Positions 8,427 to 16,836 of a stretch of 40,267 bases of DNA are shown piece after piece (within the stretch, counting starts at the first letter, position 1; each line of letters opens with the position of its first letter). The translations under genes and the position numbers were made by a program. The notes below the pieces were generated by a model. The model searched no databases. It was given only the letters and a program-made list of their open reading frames with translations, and was not told the DNA's origin. The DNA lies in assembly GCA_002383605.1 (NCBI GenBank), contig DFYK01000034.1, forward strand, positions 1-40,267. Reading direction: 5' to 3'. This DNA is from Proteiniphilum sp. UBA4084. GTDB lineage: Bacteria; Bacteroidota; Bacteroidia; Bacteroidales; Dysgonomonadaceae.

Positions 8427-8572
8427 AAATTTAAATTCTAATTAAACATATTTTTTTACAATAACTCGATATTTTTTTGTTATGTATTGCAAGTACTTCG
8501 CCAGGCAATCTTGCTTTTACTATCGTATGTATAACACTTCCGTCAAAAAAATGTTCGGATAATCACGATAAA

Positions 8573-8587
8573 ACTGTAACCTACAGT
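8573..8587 (-). other. Small hairpin upstream of ompA
   Basis: ACTGTA and TACAGT pair perfectly around a three-base loop, and TTTT follows on the - strand. It lies seven bases beyond the larger hairpin at 8594-8622, so the two stack in any transcript crossing the region. Confidence 0.4.
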
Positions 8588-8593
8588 AAAAAA

Positions 8594-8622
8594 GTTTATA
8601 CATTAAGAATGAATGTATAAAC
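8594..8622 (-). terminator. Hairpin: rpoD terminator or ompA 5' stem-loop
   Basis: GTTTATACATT pairs perfectly with AATGTATAAAC (11 bp, 7-base loop) and is followed on the - strand by six T residues. As a - strand terminator it would end rpoD. However, a TAAATTTG box just upstream (8638-8631) would place the hairpin at the extreme 5' end of an ompA transcript instead. The stem is AT-rich, so termination may be weak. Confidence 0.5.
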
Positions 8623-8630
8623 CAGGAATA

Positions 8631-8638
8631 CAAATTTA
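8631..8638 (-). promoter_or_regulatory. Possible distal ompA promoter -7 box
   Basis: On the - strand the box reads TAAATTTG, a full TAnnTTTG match. The upstream -33 region offers only TTTA at about 17 bases. It would give an ompA leader of about 200 nt. Confidence 0.35.
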
Positions 8639-8742
8639 AAACTTAATTTTCACATAAACTTCTTTTTTAGGTAAAAAATAGCAAAAGATTGCGCAGCCAG
8701 TCCCTTTTTTACCCATTTTGCCAAAAAAAAGCGCTTGAAAAA

Positions 8743-9603
8743 TTAACCGAGGTAACTTTTCAGCAGTTTGCTACGCGAATCTTGTCTCAGTCTCCGGATA
8801 GCTTTTTCTTTAATCTGGCGCACGCGCTCACGGGTCAGCTGAAACTTGTCGCCGATCTCTTCGAGCGTCATCTCCTGACACCCGATACCAAAAAACATCT
8901 TGATGATGTCACTTTCCCGCTCGGTGAGTGTGGACAGCGCCCTGTCAATCTCTTTCTGCAGAGACTCGTTGATCAGTGTCCTGTCGGCAATGGGAGCATC
9001 GTCGTTCACGAGCACGTCGAGCAGGCTGTTATCTTCCCCTTCCACAAAGGGAGCATCCATGGAGATGTGGCGACCGGATACCTTCAGTGAGTCCGTCACC
9101 TTGTCTACAGAAAGATCCAACTCCTGTGCAAGTTCTTCGGCAGAAGGCCGACGCTCATTCTCCTGTTCAAATTTCTGAAATGCTTTGCTGATCTTATTGA
9201 GTGACCCAACCTGATTCAGCGGCAACCGCACGATGCGCGATTGCTCGGCCAGTGCTTGCAGGATAGACTGACGAATCCACCATACTGCATAGCTGATAAA
9301 TTTAAAACCCCTGGTTTCATCGAATTTTTCGGCAGCTTTAATCAATCCCAGGTTGCCTTCATTGATCAGGTCCGGCAGGCTTAGTCCCTGGTTTTGATAT
9401 TGCTTGGCAACCGATACAACGAAACGGAGGTTGGCTCTGGTGAGTTTTTCCAGCGCCTGACGATCTCCTTTCTTAATGGCCTGCGCCAACTCGACTTCCT
9501 CTTCTACGGTGATGAGGTCCTCGCGGCCTATCTCCTGAAGATATTTGTCCAAGGAAGCGCTTTCCCTGTTGGTGATCGATTTTGTAATTTTAAGTTGTCT
9601 CAT
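8743..9603 (-). CDS. rpoD: Primary RNA polymerase sigma factor, RpoD/SigA
   Basis: A 286-residue group 1 sigma factor in the short Bacteroidetes form without region 1.1. Region 1.2 is SLDKYLQEIG, region 2 is RANLRFVVSVAKQYQNQG followed by DLINEGNLGLIKAAEKFD and SYAVWWIRQSI, region 3 follows about residue 135, and the region 4.2 helix-turn-helix LEEIGDKFQLTRERVRQI lies near 247-264. It directs transcription from promoters with -33 TTTG and -7 TAnnTTTG, the signals found throughout this window, including its own promoter at 9653-9681. It is probably monocistronic, since the htrA terminator and its own promoter lie upstream. Confidence 0.96.
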   Translation of the reverse strand: MRQLKITKSITNRESASLDKYLQEIGREDLITVEEEVELAQAIKKGDRQALEKLTRANLRFVVSVAKQYQNQGLSLPDLINEGNLGLIKAAEKFDETRGFKFISYAVWWIRQSILQALAEQSRIVRLPLNQVGSLNKISKAFQKFEQENERRPSAEELAQELDLSVDKVTDSLKVSGRHISMDAPFVEGEDNSLLDVLVNDDAPIADRTLINESLQKEIDRALSTLTERESDIIKMFFGIGCQEMTLEEIGDKFQLTRERVRQIKEKAIRRLRQDSRSKLLKSYLG

Positions 9604-9652
9604 TTATTTTAATTCTACTCTATATATTTTCATTCTGTTACCTTCAGGGCTG

Positions 9653-9681
9653 CAAAAGTACAAAAAATTTCGTTATGTCAA
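9653..9681 (-). promoter_or_regulatory. rpoD promoter
   Basis: On the - strand: TTG (9681-9679), 18-base spacer, TACTTTTG (9660-9653), matching both elements of the Bacteroidetes consensus. The start codon is 49 bases downstream of the box. Confidence 0.8.
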
Positions 9682-9708
9682 CGAAAATAGACTTCAGTCA
9701 AAAGATAA

Positions 9709-9744
9709 AGCAAAGGAATGAGGACGCTGCCAGATTCCTTTGCT
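9709..9744 (-). terminator. htrA terminator
   Basis: Perfect 11-bp stem AGCAAAGGAAT / ATTCCTTTGCT with a 14-base loop. On the - strand it is followed by TTTATCTTTTG. It separates htrA from the rpoD promoter. Confidence 0.7.
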
Positions 9745-9812
9745 ATAAAAACGCTATTCTGCTACTTTTGTTACGAAAAGAAGACTGATTAACCTTCCTT
9801 AACCTTCTATTG

Positions 9813-11336
9813 TTAGTCGGTTGTCAGATCTATGGCAATATATTGTGTTCTTCCATTGGGATAAAAGCCGGCCACAAGCAATACTTTGTCCTGTCGGTTG
9901 CTGGTAGAAGCCACAATTTTGGCAATATCATCCTCGCTGTTGACCGGTGTATTGTTGATCCGCATGATGATGAAGCCTTTGTTGATGCCATTCTTCCTGA
10001 AGAGGCCGTTGTTATCCACACTTTGCACTTCCATGCCGCTTGAGATACCCAGCTTGCTCTTTGTATCATCGGTTACAGGCTTCAAGACAACGCCCAGCTT
10101 GCTCATCGCATCTGTGCTACGGGTGACGTCGGTGTTTCCGTCGTCGTTCTTCAGTTCAACGTTAAAGGAACGGCTGCTTCCATTGCGATCGACCGTCACG
10201 CTGATCTTGTCTCCGGGGCGGTATCTGTTCAACTGACTCTGCAATTCGGCAAAGTTGCGAATGGGTATATTGTTGATGGCGGTGAGGATATCTCCTTTTT
10301 GAACACCTGCTGTCTTGGCTGCACTACGATCGGAGAAATCTTCCACCAGTACCCCCTTCATTTGTGAGAGCTCGCGTGCTCTGTCGGGATCCTCACGACG
10401 GATGTTTTCTATGTTGGGGACCTGTATACCCAGGACGGCACGCTGTACGGCTCCAAATTCTTTCAGGTCGGCTGCCACTTTGCCAGCTATTGAGATGGGT
10501 ACAGCAAAAGCATATCCGGCAAAGTTGCCTGTTTGTGAGTAGATGGCGGTGTTGATACCGACAAGTTCTCCCCGTGTATTTACCAGCGCACCGCCACTAT
10601 TACCGGGATTCACTGCCGCGTCAATTTGTATGAACGATTGGATGCCGAGACCATCGCCCATTACGTTTCCTCTGTTTTTGGCACTCACAATGCCGGCGGT
10701 CACGGTAGAGGTGAGATTAAACGGGTTCCCTACTGCCAGAACCCATTCGCCTACCTGCAGTGCATCGGAATTGCCAAAGGTGAGATACGGGAAGTCATCG
10801 CCATCTATTTTCAGCAAGGCGATGTCGCTTTGCTTATCTGTGCCTACAACCTTGGCGGTAAATTCACGGTTGTCGTTCAGCGAAATCGAAACCTCATTGG
10901 CATTTTCCACCACATGGTTGTTGGTAATGATGTAACCGTCTTTGGAAATGATCACACCCGATCCGAATCCTACCTGCTCACGGGGTTGTGCCGGTGAGCG
11001 GTCACCGAATCCGAAGAAGAAATCAAACGGGTTCATATATTGTTGCTGGCTGATGGTTTTTGTTTTCACATGCACCACGCCATCGACCGACTTTGCGGCA
11101 GCCTCGGTAAAATCAGGATAGCCATCCGCTGTGGTGAGGTTGGTCAGGACCATATTTTTGTCCTGATCAAATGAATTTGCATAGGTGCCAATCTCTTTCG
11201 TTAACCCACGAGAAGCGGCGTTACCAGTTGTTTTTCCATCTTTTATGATGACGTTATAACCCAAAAGGGTGACTACTGAACTCAGTATCGCTACCAGCAC
11301 AATAAGAAAAATGTTTTTTGTTTTACTTGTGTCCAT
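9813..11336 (-). CDS. htrA: Do/DegP-family periplasmic serine protease HtrA
   Basis: A 507-residue envelope protease. An N-terminal hydrophobic segment (about 9-31) is a signal peptide or membrane anchor. The trypsin-like domain carries His141 (NNHVVENA), Asp171 (SDIALLKID) and Ser247 (NPGNSGGALV). Two PDZ regions follow: one from about 300 (GVLVEDFSDRSAAKTAGVQK) and a second near the C terminus (VDNNGLFRKNGINKGF). The family degrades and refolds misfolded envelope proteins. It is monocistronic, with its own -7 box at 11368-11375 and terminator at 9709-9744. All catalytic residues are present. Confidence 0.95.
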   Translation of the reverse strand: MDTSKTKNIFLIVLVAILSSVVTLLGYNVIIKDGKTTGNAASRGLTKEIGTYANSFDQDKNMVLTNLTTADGYPDFTEAAAKSVDGVVHVKTKTISQQQYMNPFDFFFGFGDRSPAQPREQVGFGSGVIISKDGYIITNNHVVENANEVSISLNDNREFTAKVVGTDKQSDIALLKIDGDDFPYLTFGNSDALQVGEWVLAVGNPFNLTSTVTAGIVSAKNRGNVMGDGLGIQSFIQIDAAVNPGNSGGALVNTRGELVGINTAIYSQTGNFAGYAFAVPISIAGKVAADLKEFGAVQRAVLGIQVPNIENIRREDPDRARELSQMKGVLVEDFSDRSAAKTAGVQKGDILTAINNIPIRNFAELQSQLNRYRPGDKISVTVDRNGSSRSFNVELKNDDGNTDVTRSTDAMSKLGVVLKPVTDDTKSKLGISSGMEVQSVDNNGLFRKNGINKGFIIMRINNTPVNSEDDIAKIVASTSNRQDKVLLVAGFYPNGRTQYIAIDLTTD

Positions 11337-11367
11337 ATTCCTGATTTTTTATTCTGACTTGTTATGA

Positions 11368-11375
11368 CAAATATA
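11368..11375 (-). promoter_or_regulatory. htrA promoter -7 box
   Basis: On the - strand TATATTTG is a full -7 match, 31 bases before the htrA ATG. No clean -33 TTG is at the right distance. No gene is seen in the rest of the 181-base gap. Confidence 0.5.
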
Positions 11376-11517
11376 GAGCAAAAAATGTGCACCTGTTTCA
11401 GTTATTGGCTCTCTTTTAACACTTTTAACGGAAGGATTGACTCATTAACCCCATTTAACCCGTTGAGTGCCGTAAGCTTAATTCAAATCGGACAAAATGT
11501 CCTTTTTACCCCTTTCT

Positions 11518-12693
11518 TTACCTCCTCAGATTGTTTCTTTTGTTGGCGTAGCGACGAAAACGCATGTTGTTGAAAGGTTGGAACAAGTCGAACAGAATCA
11601 GATTTATACGGTAAGTGACGCCATCGAAAAGCTTGCTGCTCCGGTTGATTATGATCAGCTGAGTCCAATAGCGGATAATGAACAACAAGGAGGCACAGGC
11701 GAGCAACGGATAATTGGGTGTGATGATGCCCAGTACCATGCAACCCGTCAGAGCGGCATAAAAGAGATATTTCGAAAATGTATCCAGGGCGAAAAAATGG
11801 GCAGAAAAACCTTTGTAAAATTGTTTGGTATAGAGGTATTTCGATTTTAATGCCCGCCAGATAAAGAAGTTGTTCACGCCGGATGCCTCTGTCAGACTGT
11901 CAGGGGAAAGCAAAACGTTTGTGACCTTCCCCGGGGCTATCCGGTTGATATATAAGTCGTCGTCGCCTCCCTCTATATTCAGTATGGATGAATATCCTTT
12001 GTTGGCAAAAAAGAGTTCTTTTTTATAGGCCAGGTTGCGACCGATACCCATAAAGGGTTTTTGCAGGACTGCCATCGATAAAAACTTCAAATGGTGAATC
12101 AGGTTATCGTACAGGATAAATTTGCGTGAAGATACTTTCTTGGAAATATTAATCCGATTGAATCCCAGTACAATGTCGTATCCTTTTGCAAATTCCAGAC
12201 CGAATGTTGTAATCCAGCGGGAGGTGCAGGGTTTACAAAAATCCTCGGTAAAAAGGAGCAGATCATACTTAGCCGCTTTTATTCCCAGCGTGAGTGCCAG
12301 TTTCTTTTCGTTGATGCTGTCAGCTCCTTCAGGGACAAAAGTATGATAGAGGTGTGGATATTTTAATTCGGCTGCTTTTAGTACCATGTCTGTCTCATCG
12401 GTCGACCCGCTGTTTACCACGATCACTTCAAAATGGGGGTAATCCTGTTCCAGAATAAAAGGAAGATTCTTTTTTAGTTCCTCCGAATTGTTCTTCGATG
12501 TGACAATCACAGAGATGCCCGGAAGATCATCGGTGGAAAAGGAACTCTCTTGCTGTTTTCTTTGATGGGTGTATGGCTTTTTGTAAATGAAAAGATAAAA
12601 GCAAAGCTGAATAAGGAAGCTCAAAAAAAGGATGCCCCCCGAAATCCATTCAAAGAGGGAGAGTGAGTCAAAATAAAATACGAGTGCGTCCAT
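11518..12693 (-). CDS. Membrane-anchored family 2 glycosyltransferase
   Basis: A 391-residue protein with an N-terminal helix (about 11-35) and a GT2 domain starting GISVIVTSKNNSEELKKNLP. That domain contains VVNSGSTDETD, the acidic TEDFCKP region expected to bind nucleotide-sugar and metal, and GGDDDLYINR. Two C-terminal helices lie near 310-355. The family transfers sugars to lipid or polysaccharide acceptors at the inner membrane; the donor and acceptor cannot be read from the sequence. It is last in the lemA-TPM-miaA-lysA cluster, 14 bases after lysA. No other polysaccharide genes are nearby, so it is probably a stand-alone enzyme. The N-terminal helix followed by GT2 also occurs in hyaluronan/chitooligosaccharide synthase-like enzymes, but the processive QxxRW motif was not seen. 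Confidence 0.85.
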   Translation of the reverse strand: MDALVFYFDSLSLFEWISGGILFLSFLIQLCFYLFIYKKPYTHQRKQQESSFSTDDLPGISVIVTSKNNSEELKKNLPFILEQDYPHFEVIVVNSGSTDETDMVLKAAELKYPHLYHTFVPEGADSINEKKLALTLGIKAAKYDLLLFTEDFCKPCTSRWITTFGLEFAKGYDIVLGFNRINISKKVSSRKFILYDNLIHHLKFLSMAVLQKPFMGIGRNLAYKKELFFANKGYSSILNIEGGDDDLYINRIAPGKVTNVLLSPDSLTEASGVNNFFIWRALKSKYLYTKQFYKGFSAHFFALDTFSKYLFYAALTGCMVLGIITPNYPLLACASLLFIIRYWTQLIIINRSSKLFDGVTYRINLILFDLFQPFNNMRFRRYANKRNNLRR

Positions 12694-12707
12694 TATTTGT
12701 CGTGCAG

Positions 12708-13865
12708 TTAAATCGAATCTGAGAAATAGGATGCGGGTTTTTCGCGACAGTTATACTGTGACACCATTGTTTCGCCGTAGGCACCTGCAGAACGGATTGC
12801 GATCAGATCGCCCCGGACGGCTTCATTCAGCATCCGGTCCTCACCGAAGACATCGCTCGACTCGCAAATGGGGCCTACCACGTCATAGGCTATGTAATCT
12901 CCTTCTGAACTGATATTTTCCATGTGGTGGAAAGCCTGATAGAGGGCAGGACGGATCAAATCGGTCATGCCGGCATCCACAATCAGAAACTTCTTCTGCA
13001 TACCCTCCTTCACATACAATACCCGCGTAATCAGTGAGCCGCAGGGAGCGACCATGGATCGTCCCAGTTCAAAATGAAGCGTTTGATTTTCCTGCAGCTT
13101 CAGATATTTCTCAAAAAGGCGGAAATAAGCTTCGAAATCGGCTACCGGAAAATGGTTGGGATGCTGGTAATTGATGCCCAGCCCTCCACCAACATTAATC
13201 ACCGGTAAGGCTACTCCCTGTTTGTTGAACCATTCCTGCAGTGCGGCAGCCTTCACGCAAAGGTCTTCAAACGAAGAAAGATCGGTGATCTGGGAGCCGA
13301 TGTGAAAATGTATCCCGATAAGCTCAATGTGCGGCGATCTCCTGATCATTTGCAGTATCTCGGGCAGGTCCTGTTCGTTGATGCCGAACTTGTTTTCGTT
13401 TAGCCCGGTGGTGATGTATTTGTGGGTATGGGCATCCACATTGGGATTAATGCGTAAGGCTACCCGTGCCTTCTTTCCGCGACCCGATGCCAGTTTGCTG
13501 AGCTCGTCCAGCTCGGGTTTCGATTCCACGTTGAAGCAGAAGATATCGTTGTCGAGCCCGATCTGTATCTCCCGGTCGGTTTTCCCTACTCCGGCAAATA
13601 CAATCTTATCGGGTGTGAAACCGCATTCAAGTGCTCTCAGTATTTCGTTGCCACTCACGCAGTCGGCGCCGAACCCGTAAGCAGCTATTTCTTTCAGTAT
13701 GCGCGGATTGGCATTCGCTTTGACTGCATAATGAACATGAAATGGTTTGTTTCTGCATTCATCGCTGATGATGCCGAGTGTTTCCCGTAAAAGGTCCATA
13801 TCGTACCAGTAAAACGGGGTTTCTATATTGTTAAATTTATCAACAGGAAATATACCTTTGATCAT
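12708..13865 (-). CDS. lysA: Diaminopimelate decarboxylase
   Basis: A 385-residue PLP enzyme (fold III) that converts meso-diaminopimelate to L-lysine. The PLP lysine is Lys49 in HYAVKANANPRIL. HFHIGSQI, the phosphate-binding GGGLGINY, and the C-terminal GAYGETMVSQYN with the substrate/PLP tyrosine are all present. The family is typically about 390-420 residues, so this is a compact but complete member. Here it competes with peptidoglycan synthesis for DAP. It follows miaA after 61 bases, where a TAAATTTG box suggests an internal promoter, and precedes the GT2 gene by 14 bases. Confidence 0.95.
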   Translation of the reverse strand: MIKGIFPVDKFNNIETPFYWYDMDLLRETLGIISDECRNKPFHVHYAVKANANPRILKEIAAYGFGADCVSGNEILRALECGFTPDKIVFAGVGKTDREIQIGLDNDIFCFNVESKPELDELSKLASGRGKKARVALRINPNVDAHTHKYITTGLNENKFGINEQDLPEILQMIRRSPHIELIGIHFHIGSQITDLSSFEDLCVKAAALQEWFNKQGVALPVINVGGGLGINYQHPNHFPVADFEAYFRLFEKYLKLQENQTLHFELGRSMVAPCGSLITRVLYVKEGMQKKFLIVDAGMTDLIRPALYQAFHHMENISSEGDYIAYDVVGPICESSDVFGEDRMLNEAVRGDLIAIRSAGAYGETMVSQYNCREKPASYFSDSI

Positions 13866-13898
13866 GGGTGTGATAATTTATTAAATGGTTGCGGGGGA

Positions 13899-13906
13899 CA
13901 AATTTA
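13899..13906 (-). promoter_or_regulatory. Possible internal promoter for lysA-GT2
   Basis: On the - strand TAAATTTG is a full -7 match, 33 bases before the lysA start, in the miaA-lysA gap. No good -33 element is visible. Confidence 0.4.
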
Positions 13907-13926
13907 CGATTTTTCCGGAGATTATC

Positions 13927-14841
13927 TTACCTGCTCAGGTAAGAAAGTGCGATGTCTATTTTTTGCTCCATCGGAAGCGATGCATCGATCCAGTGGATGG
14001 GGATACCCCGTCGTTCCATTCCCCGGAACCAGGTCATCTGTCTTTTGGCAAACTGGTGTATGGCAATTTCGAGTTGACGGTACATCTCTTCGTAGCCGAT
14101 GGCTCCCAGCACATGCAGTGTCACATATTTATATTCCAGCCCGTAATAGATCAGATCGTCTGCCGCCACACCCGAATCAAGGAGACTTTTTACTTCATCG
14201 ATCATCCCTTCCTGCAGGCGCGCTTTCAGGCGTGCCGTAATTTTTGCGCGTCGCAATTCGCGGTCGATATGAACTCCCAGTACCACACTTTCCAGTGATG
14301 GAAACCCGGTTGACGATACCTGTTCCTGCGCCTGATAGTGTGCTATCTCGATGGCCCGGATGGCTCTTTTGGCTGTATCGGTATCGGTGGTGTTGTGCAG
14401 GCGCCGGTAACTTTGTAAGATTTCTGTCAGCTCCTCCAGTGATTTTCCTTCCAGTGACTCTCTCAATGTCGCGTTGGCAGGTACATCGGGAAGATGATAT
14501 CCTTTCAGTACAGACTCGATGTAGAGTCCCGTCCCTCCGCAGAGGATGGGCCTTTTATTGCGGGACAGTATTTCCTGCAGGGCAGTATGAAAATCGTGCT
14601 GATAATCGAACAGGGTGTATTTATCACCCGCATTGCGGATATCAATCAGATGAAAGGGGATAGATACCCCGTTCACACGATATTCGGAAAGATCTTTTCC
14701 TGTGCCGATGTTCATACCCCGGTAGATCTGCCGGGAGTCGGCACCGATGATCTCGCCCCCCAGTGCCAAGGCAAGCCGGACAGCAAAAGAGGTTTTGCCT
14801 GATGCCGTGGGACCCACTATGGTGATTAACTTACTTTGCAT
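13927..14841 (-). CDS. miaA: tRNA dimethylallyltransferase MiaA
   Basis: A 304-residue enzyme that transfers a dimethylallyl group to N6 of A37 in tRNAs reading UNN codons. The P-loop GPTASGKT is at residues 10-17, followed by ADSRQIYRGMNIGTGK and LCGGTGLYIESVLKGY, which bind isoprenoid donor and tRNA. RQMTWFRG near the C terminus is the conserved tRNA-binding stretch. Length and motifs are normal. It starts five bases after the YgcG-like gene, so it is cotranscribed with the lemA-TPM genes. Confidence 0.95.
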   Translation of the reverse strand: MQSKLITIVGPTASGKTSFAVRLALALGGEIIGADSRQIYRGMNIGTGKDLSEYRVNGVSIPFHLIDIRNAGDKYTLFDYQHDFHTALQEILSRNKRPILCGGTGLYIESVLKGYHLPDVPANATLRESLEGKSLEELTEILQSYRRLHNTTDTDTAKRAIRAIEIAHYQAQEQVSSTGFPSLESVVLGVHIDRELRRAKITARLKARLQEGMIDEVKSLLDSGVAADDLIYYGLEYKYVTLHVLGAIGYEEMYRQLEIAIHQFAKRQMTWFRGMERRGIPIHWIDASLPMEQKIDIALSYLSR

Positions 14842-14846
14842 ATCTT

Positions 14847-15653
14847 TTACCAGCTGCCGCCTGCACCTCCGCCACCAAAGCTGCCGCCACCGCCACCGCC
14901 GAAACCGCCAAAGCCACCGCCGCCGAAGCCTCCGCCACCGAAGCCACCGAAGCCACCGCCTCTGCGGTCACTACCCGTCATGGGTGGAAAAAACAGGGGA
15001 GGGATATTGCTTCTGCGATGGCCGTCGCTGTCGATATGCTGATCTCCACCACCCCTGAAAAGGATGAAAAGCAATACAAGAGCAATGATCAGAATGATGA
15101 TTGCAACAACCGGAGTACCTCCTTCCTCCTTTTCCTCTGCAGCGAACTCTCCCGACAGGTGGGCAATCATGGTATCCACAGCGGCATTCACACCGCCAAA
15201 ATAATCTTCTTCCACGAAATAAGGAATCATCTCATTGCGAACAATACGTCCGGCAAACGCATCGTTGATGCGTGCTTCAAGACCATAGCCGGTGGCAATA
15301 AAAGCCTGACCCCGGCTGTTTCCCACTTTGGGTTTGATAAGAATAACGGCACCGTTGTTTTTGCTTTTCTGTCCGATGCCCCATGCTTCGCCCAGCCGGA
15401 AAGCATAGTCCGATGCCGGGTATCCACCCAGGTCGTTCACTGTGACCACGTAGATTTGAGTGGAGGTAGAGTCGTTGTATGCCAGTAGCTTTTGCTCGAG
15501 CGAGGCCGTCTCTGCAGCAGAAAAAAGGCCGGCATAATCGTTCACCAGACGGTAGGGCATCATGGGGGCCGGGATATCTTGCGCCCTGACGCCTGCCACA
15601 GAAAGCAGAAACAGGACGATTAACACTGTTTTACTCTTCCAGGATAACTTCAT
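14847..15653 (-). CDS. YgcG-like TPM domain membrane protein with Gly-rich tail
   Basis: A 268-residue protein starting MKLSWKSK at 15653. An ATG four codons upstream (15665) is possible but would deepen the overlap with the preceding gene. A signal peptide (about 5-25) precedes a TPM domain (about 30-170; LVNDYAGLFSAAE, DSTSTQIYVVTVNDLGGY). A transmembrane helix follows (VVAIIILIIALVLLFILF), and then a C-terminal tail of almost pure Gly and Phe ending GGAGGSW. This is the typical YgcG layout: periplasmic TPM domain, one helix, glycine-rich tail. The family is linked to membrane quality control or photosystem repair in other organisms, but has no settled role in bacteria. It lies in the lemA-TPM operon. 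Confidence 0.9.
   Translation of the reverse strand: MKLSWKSKTVLIVLFLLSVAGVRAQDIPAPMMPYRLVNDYAGLFSAAETASLEQKLLAYNDSTSTQIYVVTVNDLGGYPASDYAFRLGEAWGIGQKSKNNGAVILIKPKVGNSRGQAFIATGYGLEARINDAFAGRIVRNEMIPYFVEEDYFGGVNAAVDTMIAHLSGEFAAEEKEEGGTPVVAIIILIIALVLLFILFRGGGDQHIDSDGHRRSNIPPLFFPPMTGSDRRGGGFGGFGGGGFGGGGFGGFGGGGGGSFGGGGAGGSW
14868..14960 (-). repeat. Low-complexity Gly-coding repeat
   Basis: GGC/GGT/GGA triplets in runs, with periodic Phe codons, encode the Gly-rich tail of the YgcG-like protein. Copy number may drift between strains. It is coding, not an intergenic array. Confidence 0.75.
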
Positions 15654-16053
15654 CACCAAGTTCATTTACATCGTTTTCCACGGCAGGAAACTGCGCCTTG
15701 ATCAGTTCACCCACCTTCCCCACACCTTTGGATATCCCCTCGGCAATAAGTCCTTTCCTGAATAGGGAGAGCATCTCTGCCAGCGCATCTTCCCAAAAAT
15801 CGGACCGTGCAGCATCGTGTATTCCTTTGTCGCCCACGATGGCTGCTTTGTGGTCGGATGGCGACACATAAATAAGTACTCCGTTACGGCGTTGGGTCGC
15901 TTCCATCTTCAACTGCAGAAATTTCTTCCATGCCGCATTCAGGGGGTCACCTTTGCATTGTCTTGCCACACACACCCTTATTTCACCGGAAGTGTGACTT
16001 TCGGCGCTCCTGATGGATGCGGATATGTGATCCAGTTCTTCTTTTTGCAGCAT
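15631..16053 (-). CDS. TPM domain protein, cytoplasmic form
   Basis: A 140-residue protein that is essentially a single TPM domain, with AESHTSGEIRVCVARQC, GVLIYVSPSDHKAAIVGDKG and a C-terminal helical GLIAEGISKGVGKVGELI. There is no signal peptide or transmembrane helix, unlike its neighbour. Its 3' end overlaps the YgcG-like start by at least 23 bases, so the two are translationally coupled. It begins six bases after lemA. Such a pair of TPM genes after lemA is a common Bacteroidetes arrangement. The biochemical role is unknown. Confidence 0.88.
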   Translation of the reverse strand: MLQKEELDHISASIRSAESHTSGEIRVCVARQCKGDPLNAAWKKFLQLKMEATQRRNGVLIYVSPSDHKAAIVGDKGIHDAARSDFWEDALAEMLSLFRKGLIAEGISKGVGKVGELIKAQFPAVENDVNELGDEVILEE

Positions 16054-16059
16054 AATATA

Positions 16060-16641
16060 TTAGAAAACCACCTCGGGTGCAGTCTGTGATTCGGGAGTTG
16101 CTTCAAAGTAGGCCTTTGACTCAAATTTAAACCATTTTGCATAAATCATCTGTGGAAACTTGCGGATGTAGGCATTATAATCCTGTGCCATCTGGTTAAA
16201 TTTATTACGTTCCACGGAAATACGATTTTCCGTGCCGGCCAGCTCATCCTGGAGCGCGAGAAAATTTTGATTCGCCTTTAGCTCAGGATAGTTCTCCTGA
16301 ATCAACAACAGTCTGCCCAGAGCCTGGCTCAGCTGATTCTGTGTCTGCTGATATTCCTGCAGGCTTTCGGCGGTGAGGTTCTCCGGGTTGACGGTGGTCT
16401 GTGTGGCTTTTGCCCTGGCCTCGGTGACCTGCGTAAATGTTTCCTGCTCGTGTGTGGCGTATCCCTTTACGGTGTTAACCAGGTTGGGGATGAGATCTGC
16501 CCTCCTTTGGTAGGCATTTTGTACGTTGCCCCACTGAGCCGTAACGGCTTCCTGTTTTTCGACCATTCTATTGTATCCCTGGCAGCTGGTGAGCGCCATT
16601 ACTCCTATTATCAGCAGTAAAGTGGATGATAATTTTTTCAT
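16060..16641 (-). CDS. lemA: LemA family lipoprotein
   Basis: A 193-residue protein with a lipoprotein signal (lipobox ALTSC, lipidated Cys20). It is followed by the long alpha-helical LemA domain: NRMVEKQEAVTAQWGNVQNA, RRADLIPNLVNTVKGYA and FNQMAQDYNAYIRKFP. LemA proteins are widespread helical bundles tethered to the membrane; their function in non-pathogens is not established. It is the first gene of the lemA-TPM-TPM-miaA cluster. No full -7 box is seen upstream; TAACTTCG near 16677-16684 is one base off. Confidence 0.92.
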   Translation of the reverse strand: MKKLSSTLLLIIGVMALTSCQGYNRMVEKQEAVTAQWGNVQNAYQRRADLIPNLVNTVKGYATHEQETFTQVTEARAKATQTTVNPENLTAESLQEYQQTQNQLSQALGRLLLIQENYPELKANQNFLALQDELAGTENRISVERNKFNQMAQDYNAYIRKFPQMIYAKWFKFESKAYFEATPESQTAPEVVF

Positions 16642-16769
16642 CGTGTGATAATTTTATTGTTCATTACATTCTCAGGCGAAGTTAATCTATTTTCTTTGAA
16701 TCGGTGATATAATTAACAATTGAAATGAGGATCGTTCCCTCACGTTTCCGATAAGTAAAACTTTTTTCA

Positions 16770-16777
16770 TACCTTTG
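16770..16777 (+). promoter_or_regulatory. Promoter -7 box for the DUF3078 gene
   Basis: TACCTTTG is a full TAnnTTTG match, 59 bases before the start codon. The -33 position is only TTTCC at 19 bases. Confidence 0.45.
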
Positions 16778-16836
16778 TCGTTAGGAAGAATGAAGATGAT
16801 TTATTGTAATTTTCCCAGTGAAGAATAAAAATCAGT

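Larger units (their letters stand above)
8427..8742. other. Intergenic region between rpoD and ompA with two hairpins
   Basis: A 316-base, AT-rich gap. It holds a -7-like box on the - strand (8638-8631), an 11-bp hairpin (8594-8622) and a 6-bp hairpin (8573-8587). The roughly 145 bases next to ompA hold no clear promoter; TATGTTTA near 8445-8452 is one base off the -7 consensus. No gene is seen. Confidence 0.55.

Noticed and set aside
14868..14960. Repetitive array that could suggest CRISPR or a minisatellite
   Set aside because: No constant repeat with unique spacers; it is the coding sequence of a Gly/Phe-rich YgcG tail.
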